Assembly (NCBI GenBank): GCA_036897095.1
Contig: JAYMSP010002924.1
Location: 1-21,894, forward strand
Source of the DNA: Plantago elongata
Lineage: Eukaryota > Streptophyta > Magnoliopsida > Lamiales > Plantaginaceae
DNA length: 21,894 nt
Direction of reading: 5' to 3'
Below are positions 18,601 to 21,894 of the stretch, piece after piece. How positions within the stretch are numbered: the first letter of the stretch is position 1; every line of letters begins with the position of its first letter. The notes under the pieces were generated by a model. That model did not search any database, had not been told where the DNA came from, and worked only from the letters and a program-made list of their open reading frames with translations. The translations under genes were made by a program, and so were the position numbers.

Positions 18601-20036
18601 CCTTTAGTTATTTAATTCTTTCAATTGAGTCCTTGTAGTTTATCCTTCTGGTGCAATCAACTCTGAAATAACTTCAACCTCAGAGATTTTGTTCTTGATA
18701 CTCAACTAGGTACGAGTTCTAGTTTTGCAATACAATTTACGGTTAGATTCGGGTAGTATATTCCGATCTCACTACAAATGTGACATGTTATATGTTGTAC
18801 TTCTATTTTACAGGCCAGTTAAGTAAATTTGATCATGTAACAATTGTACGTGTTCCTTCCTGATCAGGTGCTGGTGTATTTGGGCATCTATCAGACTCAA
18901 AATTGGGAAGAAAAGGCTCTCTAATAGTAGTATGCGTCTTGAATACCATCTTTGGTTGTCTCACATCTCTTTCTCCAAACTACTGGATCTACGCCCTCTT
19001 ACGCCTCCTCACCGGTTTTGCAACTGGTGGAGTCGGCCTTTGTGCCTTCGTCCTTGCCACGGAGCCAGTCGGACCCTCAAAACGTGGCTACGCAGGTATG
19101 TCGACGTTCTACTTTTTCTCGGGTGGAATCGCTATTCTCTCTGGCGTAGCTTACATTTTCAGATCATGGCGAGAACTATACGTCGCTACTTCAATCCCGT
19201 CCGTGCTATTCCTTGTCCTAGTACTTCCATTCGTCTCAGAGTCCCCACGCTGGTGCCTTATCAGGGGAAAGACGGACCGTGCCATGAAAATCATGCGAGA
19301 AATCGCTGAGTCTAACGGAAAGAGCCTACCGGAAGGAGTGATGCTAGCGGTTGATGAGGAGGCAAACAGTCCTTCTGATAAATGTTTGAAGGAAACAGAA
19401 AAGGAAGAGGCCATGACAGGATCCGTAGTTGATGTACTGCGTTCGCCCCTCACACGCATTCGCTTGTTTCTAGCTGTGGCGATTAATTTCTTTTGCTCGA
19501 TCGTCTACTATGGACTGAGTCTCAATGTGGTCAACCTCGGAACAAATCTTTACCTCAATGTGTTTCTAAATTCTGTCTCGGAGATGCCTGCATTTCTCCT
19601 AACCGCGATCTTGTTGGATAAGTATGGTAGAAAGCCGTTATGCATTGGAACAATGTGGTTCAGCGGAGCGTTTTGTATCGTGGGGGCCTTGTTGAAGGGT
19701 TATGGAGTGTGGAAGATAGTTCGGATGTTCTGCAGTATCTTGGGAATATTTGGTATGGCAGGGACTTATAATTTGCTATTTATTTACACAATCGAGCTGT
19801 TTCCGACTGTGGTAAGAAACGCAGCACTAGGATGTACGACTCAGGCAGGACAAATGGGTGCAATACTTGCGCCACTTATTGTAGTTTTAGGGGAGCAGAT
19901 ACCCTTTGCGGTGTTTGGTGCTTCGGCTATTGCTGGAGGGGTGCTTTCGTTTTATCTACCGGAGACACTAAACCGGCCTTTGTATGATACAATGGCTGGG
20001 ATAGAAGAGGGAGAGAAAGAAAGTGTCGACGCATAG
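15634..20036 (+). CDS. OCT4: Organic cation/carnitine transporter 4-like (MFS), two exons
   Basis: This is a major-facilitator transporter of the plant OCT family (related to animal SLC22), thought to move organic cations or carnitine; Arabidopsis members are on the plasma membrane or tonoplast. Exons are 15634-16012 and 18868-20036 (1548 nt, 515 aa), joined in phase 1 within Gly127 (ATAG|gttagt ... atcag|GTGCT). Family signatures: ERLCIDGMLQKYCGEFGRWQ at the N terminus, the WALEAFHTMVVIFADREPEW first helix and loop, a Cys/Trp-rich large loop (about residues 60-110), and LICGDKYKVGLVQALFFAGC. Next come the MFS A-motif GHLSDSKLGRK (132-142), SESPRW (250-255), the second-half motif LLDKYGRK (375-382), ELFPTVVRNAALG (436-448) and PETLNRPLYDTM at the end. 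The length and 12-helix pattern are normal. The closest match from memory is Arabidopsis OCT4. The substrate is not provable from sequence. Confidence 0.93.
16321..16560. mobile_element. MITE-like foldback element
   Basis: The left arm (about 16321-16380: CTAAACTTTCCATTGAT, ATTTTAAACTGCAAATG, GTAAAATGTTTAATTTT) is the imperfect reverse complement of the right arm (about 16423-16560: AAAATTAAACATTTTAC, ACTTACGGTTTAAGATT, ATCAATGTGAGAAGTTTAG). The innermost 17 bases (16364-16380 and 16423-16439) pair perfectly. The right arm is longer because of an internal 48-bp duplication. No ORF, so it would be non-autonomous. I could not identify a target duplication. Confidence 0.6.
16440..16535. repeat. 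Perfect 48-bp tandem duplication
   Basis: Units 16440-16487 and 16488-16535 are identical at all 48 bases. The unit begins ACTTACGGTTTAAGATTAGT and ends AAGTTTAACC. It lies in the right arm of the foldback element. Confidence 0.95.
16569..17093 (+). repeat. TAGGGGTG-headed GTTCG/CGAAC keyword repeat
   Basis: The segment starts TAGGGGTGTTTATCGAACCG at 16569 and is dense in GTTCGTT, GTTCGTGAAC and TTCGCGAAC words to about 16745. After a different AT-rich insert (about 16748-16970) the same words return (16973-17093: GTTCACGAACAGTTCGCGAG, GTTCGTGTTCGTTTGTTAAT). TAGGGGTG is the kind of terminus found on plant hAT-like non-autonomous elements; the matching CACCCCTA end is not seen. The middle insert suggests a nested insertion. 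Confidence 0.5.
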
Positions 20037-20790
20037 ATGTACAACAGGGATCGAACGGGTTCAATCTGTTGGATAATGATCTAGAAACATACATAAATTT
20101 GCTTCTTCAGGTTTCCAGGAGTGCATGGTAGGTTTTGCAGTAGTACCTGCAGAGGGCCTCTGGTGGTGACAATAATTGGGGGTTTTGAACATATGGTTTT
20201 TCAACAACAGTTTTGACATTAGTCTTGCTTTTTTATGTTTGAAAAATCACATATTTTGATTGATGTTTTACATAGTTTGTACTCCATGTACTTACAGTCC
20301 ATGTATAGGTTTTCTGAATTTGTACCATATGTAGGCTATAATTTTTCGATCCCTATTCCATGTAATAATTTGTTAGAATATCCCACGTCATTTATGACAA
20401 GATCATGATAGTAACGTACTGGATGGATAACTTTAATAATGTATTTTAAAAGGATGTTTGATTGAACTTGATACCAGCATGTTCAAGTTAATAACGATGA
20501 GTACTGCTGATGAAAATATCGAACTTATTCAAAGTCGGCTTGTTGAAATATGGTTATGATACTATGTGTAGAGTCGATTAACATGGTATATTCGTGAAGA
20601 GATATGTTAAAATTTTCAACATTATTCTTAAAAAGATAAGGCAGATAGCATATGCTTGAACTTGAATATGGACTAAACCATCTCATTCAACAACACTAGT
20701 AGTACTAAATAAGACGCTGAACAGACTGAAAAACATTAAGACAAGAATCCTAGCTAGGCTTTCCATGCATCCTGGTCTTAATTTGCAGAA
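20037..20790 (+). other. OCT4 3' flank
   Basis: This includes the OCT4 3' UTR, up to perhaps 20360 with its T-rich text, then AT-rich intergenic DNA. No other gene is seen before the DUF1262 remnant. Confidence 0.4.
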
Positions 20791-20797
20791 CTCGATC

Positions 20798-21590
20798 TCA
20801 AAACATGTATGGTGTTGAATAAAATTGTATACATGAACATGGTACTGATTGCCTTGGATCATATGCATATTGCACTTCAGAATAATTATCTTTCCATTGT
20901 GTTTTCGGCGAGGATGAAACTTTCTTCTTGAAAATCTTCCGCCACCCTCTTGCAGGTGCCACCGGTGTCTCCCCGCCTTTATCTTTTGCCTCCTCCGTCT
21001 TGGTGAACACGCTCTTATTTTCTGGTATAGCTACAAGTGACGGCCGCCACCACTTCATGGCCATGAATAAGAACTTGTTCCTTTTCAACTAAAGCATCAA
21101 CTTCCACAGACTTCCTCTGATAATCAGAAACATTATTCTTTTGGAAGTAGAAAACCTGTTCCCATCTTTGCTCAAGTGTCATTACGTAGTAGAATGACTT
21201 TTTCACCTGAAATCTGAGTGTTTTTTCCTTGACAAACATAAATGGACAGTTCCATCTCCCAATGAGAACAGGTTCAGAATTCTTCATTGAAGGAGCGATG
21301 TTAAGTTCTGGAAGGCGAGCACGGAGAGCTGAATCAATTCCTGTGCTTCATGTAATCTGAATTTGTCGTTAGGACTGCATGTGTGTAAAGTCCACCCCTT
21401 AGTTCGAAGAAAGTAAGGTGGGAAACCATCCGGCGCAACAGATTTTGCAGAAAAAGAACCATCAGCTGTATCACAAAGTACTACCTGGATTTGCTGGTGG
21501 ATATTGTGTATATCTAATGGTCTTTGTTCCACATCTTCAACAACCCGGAAGCATCAAGCAACAATAGTACAATTTTCCGGCACCCATGAC
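20798..21590 (-). pseudogene. DUF1262-family gene remnant, frameshifted
   Basis: Minus-strand text matches the plant DUF1262 family (function unknown) in order: EQRPLDIHNIHQQIQVV, FSAKSVAPDGFPPYFLRTKG, then (next frame) ALRARLPELN, EPVLIGRWNCPFMFVKE, and VKKSFYYVMTLEQRWEQVF. The first part (21532 to about 21345) and the second (about 21340 to 21015) are in different frames, so one base is missing or extra near 21345. The family usually continues for well over 100 residues past QRWE; here the frame stops soon after VLIHGHE. A third frame (21088-20798), with a basic WRKIFKKK stretch, carries on but I do not recognise it. The N-terminal third is also missing: upstream of about 21590 no family match is visible. 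It is a truncated, non-functional copy. Confidence 0.8.
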
Positions 21591-21894
21591 ACATTTATTT
21601 GACGTCATAAAGATGTTATTTGAACACGAATCACAATTTGTAACTCCGTATCTTCGTCAATCAGATCATTTTGAATCTGCTAACTATGATAGGGTTTAAA
21701 TAAACTCTGAGTTATCTATTACTATTATAAAAGAAAATAGTTAGCGGACCAAATTATTTCTCTTTTATTTTACCCTTTATTTCATCATTAGTTTCCAAGG
21801 CAAACAATATCCATCATTAAATTTTATTTTATTTTATTTTTTATTTTTTAATGAAAGAGAGCCTAGGCTCTCGAATTATATATATATATATATA
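21591..21894. other. AT-rich edge with palindrome and (TA)n
   Basis: No gene is seen. The region has T/A pentamer-like simple sequence (TTTTA units, about 21817-21848), a perfect 16-base palindrome GAGAGCCTAGGCTCTC (21857-21872), and a TA dinucleotide run up to the window edge. Confidence 0.6.

Larger units (their letters stand above)
16013..18867 (+). other. OCT4 intron (2855 nt) with nested repeats
   Basis: A canonical GT-AG intron, long and AT-rich. It contains a foldback element (16321-16560) and a GTTCG-word repeat (16569-17093). The rest (about 17100-18867) is AT-rich, with only chance frames such as the one at 18094-18330. Confidence 0.85.

Overview
This is nuclear DNA of a flowering plant, most likely a eudicot. 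The genes are split by spliceosomal introns, the spacers are AT-rich, and the flanks hold typical plant transposon debris. The species cannot be read from the sequence. There is no operon-like structure, CRISPR array, or real rRNA or tRNA gene.

Layout, left to right. Positions 1-780 hold two compositionally odd dispersed repeats. Next is a tandem pair of LEA14-type (WHy domain) desiccation-protectant genes on the + strand. The first copy (1187-1743) is broken by a single-base frameshift; the second (2248-2736) is intact. Facing them on the minus strand is a complete gene for the TFIIH core subunit TFB4/p34. I reconstructed it as 11 coding exons (3435-6456, 290 aa) plus an inferred non-coding leader exon near 7.6-7.8 kb. 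One of its introns (5740-5858) has the splice signals of a U12-type (minor spliceosome) intron. Positions 7.8-11.3 kb are gene-poor, with short repeats, a tRNA-like retroposon and a possible LTR fragment.

From about 11.3 to 13.95 kb lies a decayed PIF/Harbinger DNA transposon. It has a small Myb-like ORF on the + strand and a convergent transposase pseudogene on the - strand. Positions 14-15.5 kb hold another tRNA-like retroposon, a probable 5'-truncated LINE 3' end, and a further tRNA-like copy whose 3' tail is identical to the LINE tail over 15 bases. The second intact locus is an organic cation/carnitine transporter of the OCT4 type (15634-20036, two exons, 515 aa). Its 2.86-kb intron contains a foldback element with a perfect 48-bp tandem duplication, and next to it a TAGGGGTG-headed repeat. 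Downstream on the minus strand is a frameshifted remnant of a DUF1262-family gene.

The genes do not form a pathway; they are independent plant loci separated by repeats. I see no convincing undescribed multi-gene system. The most interesting signals are the candidate U12 intron, the shared LINE/tRNA-retroposon tail, the one-base-broken tandem LEA14 copy, and the self-similar keyword repeats.
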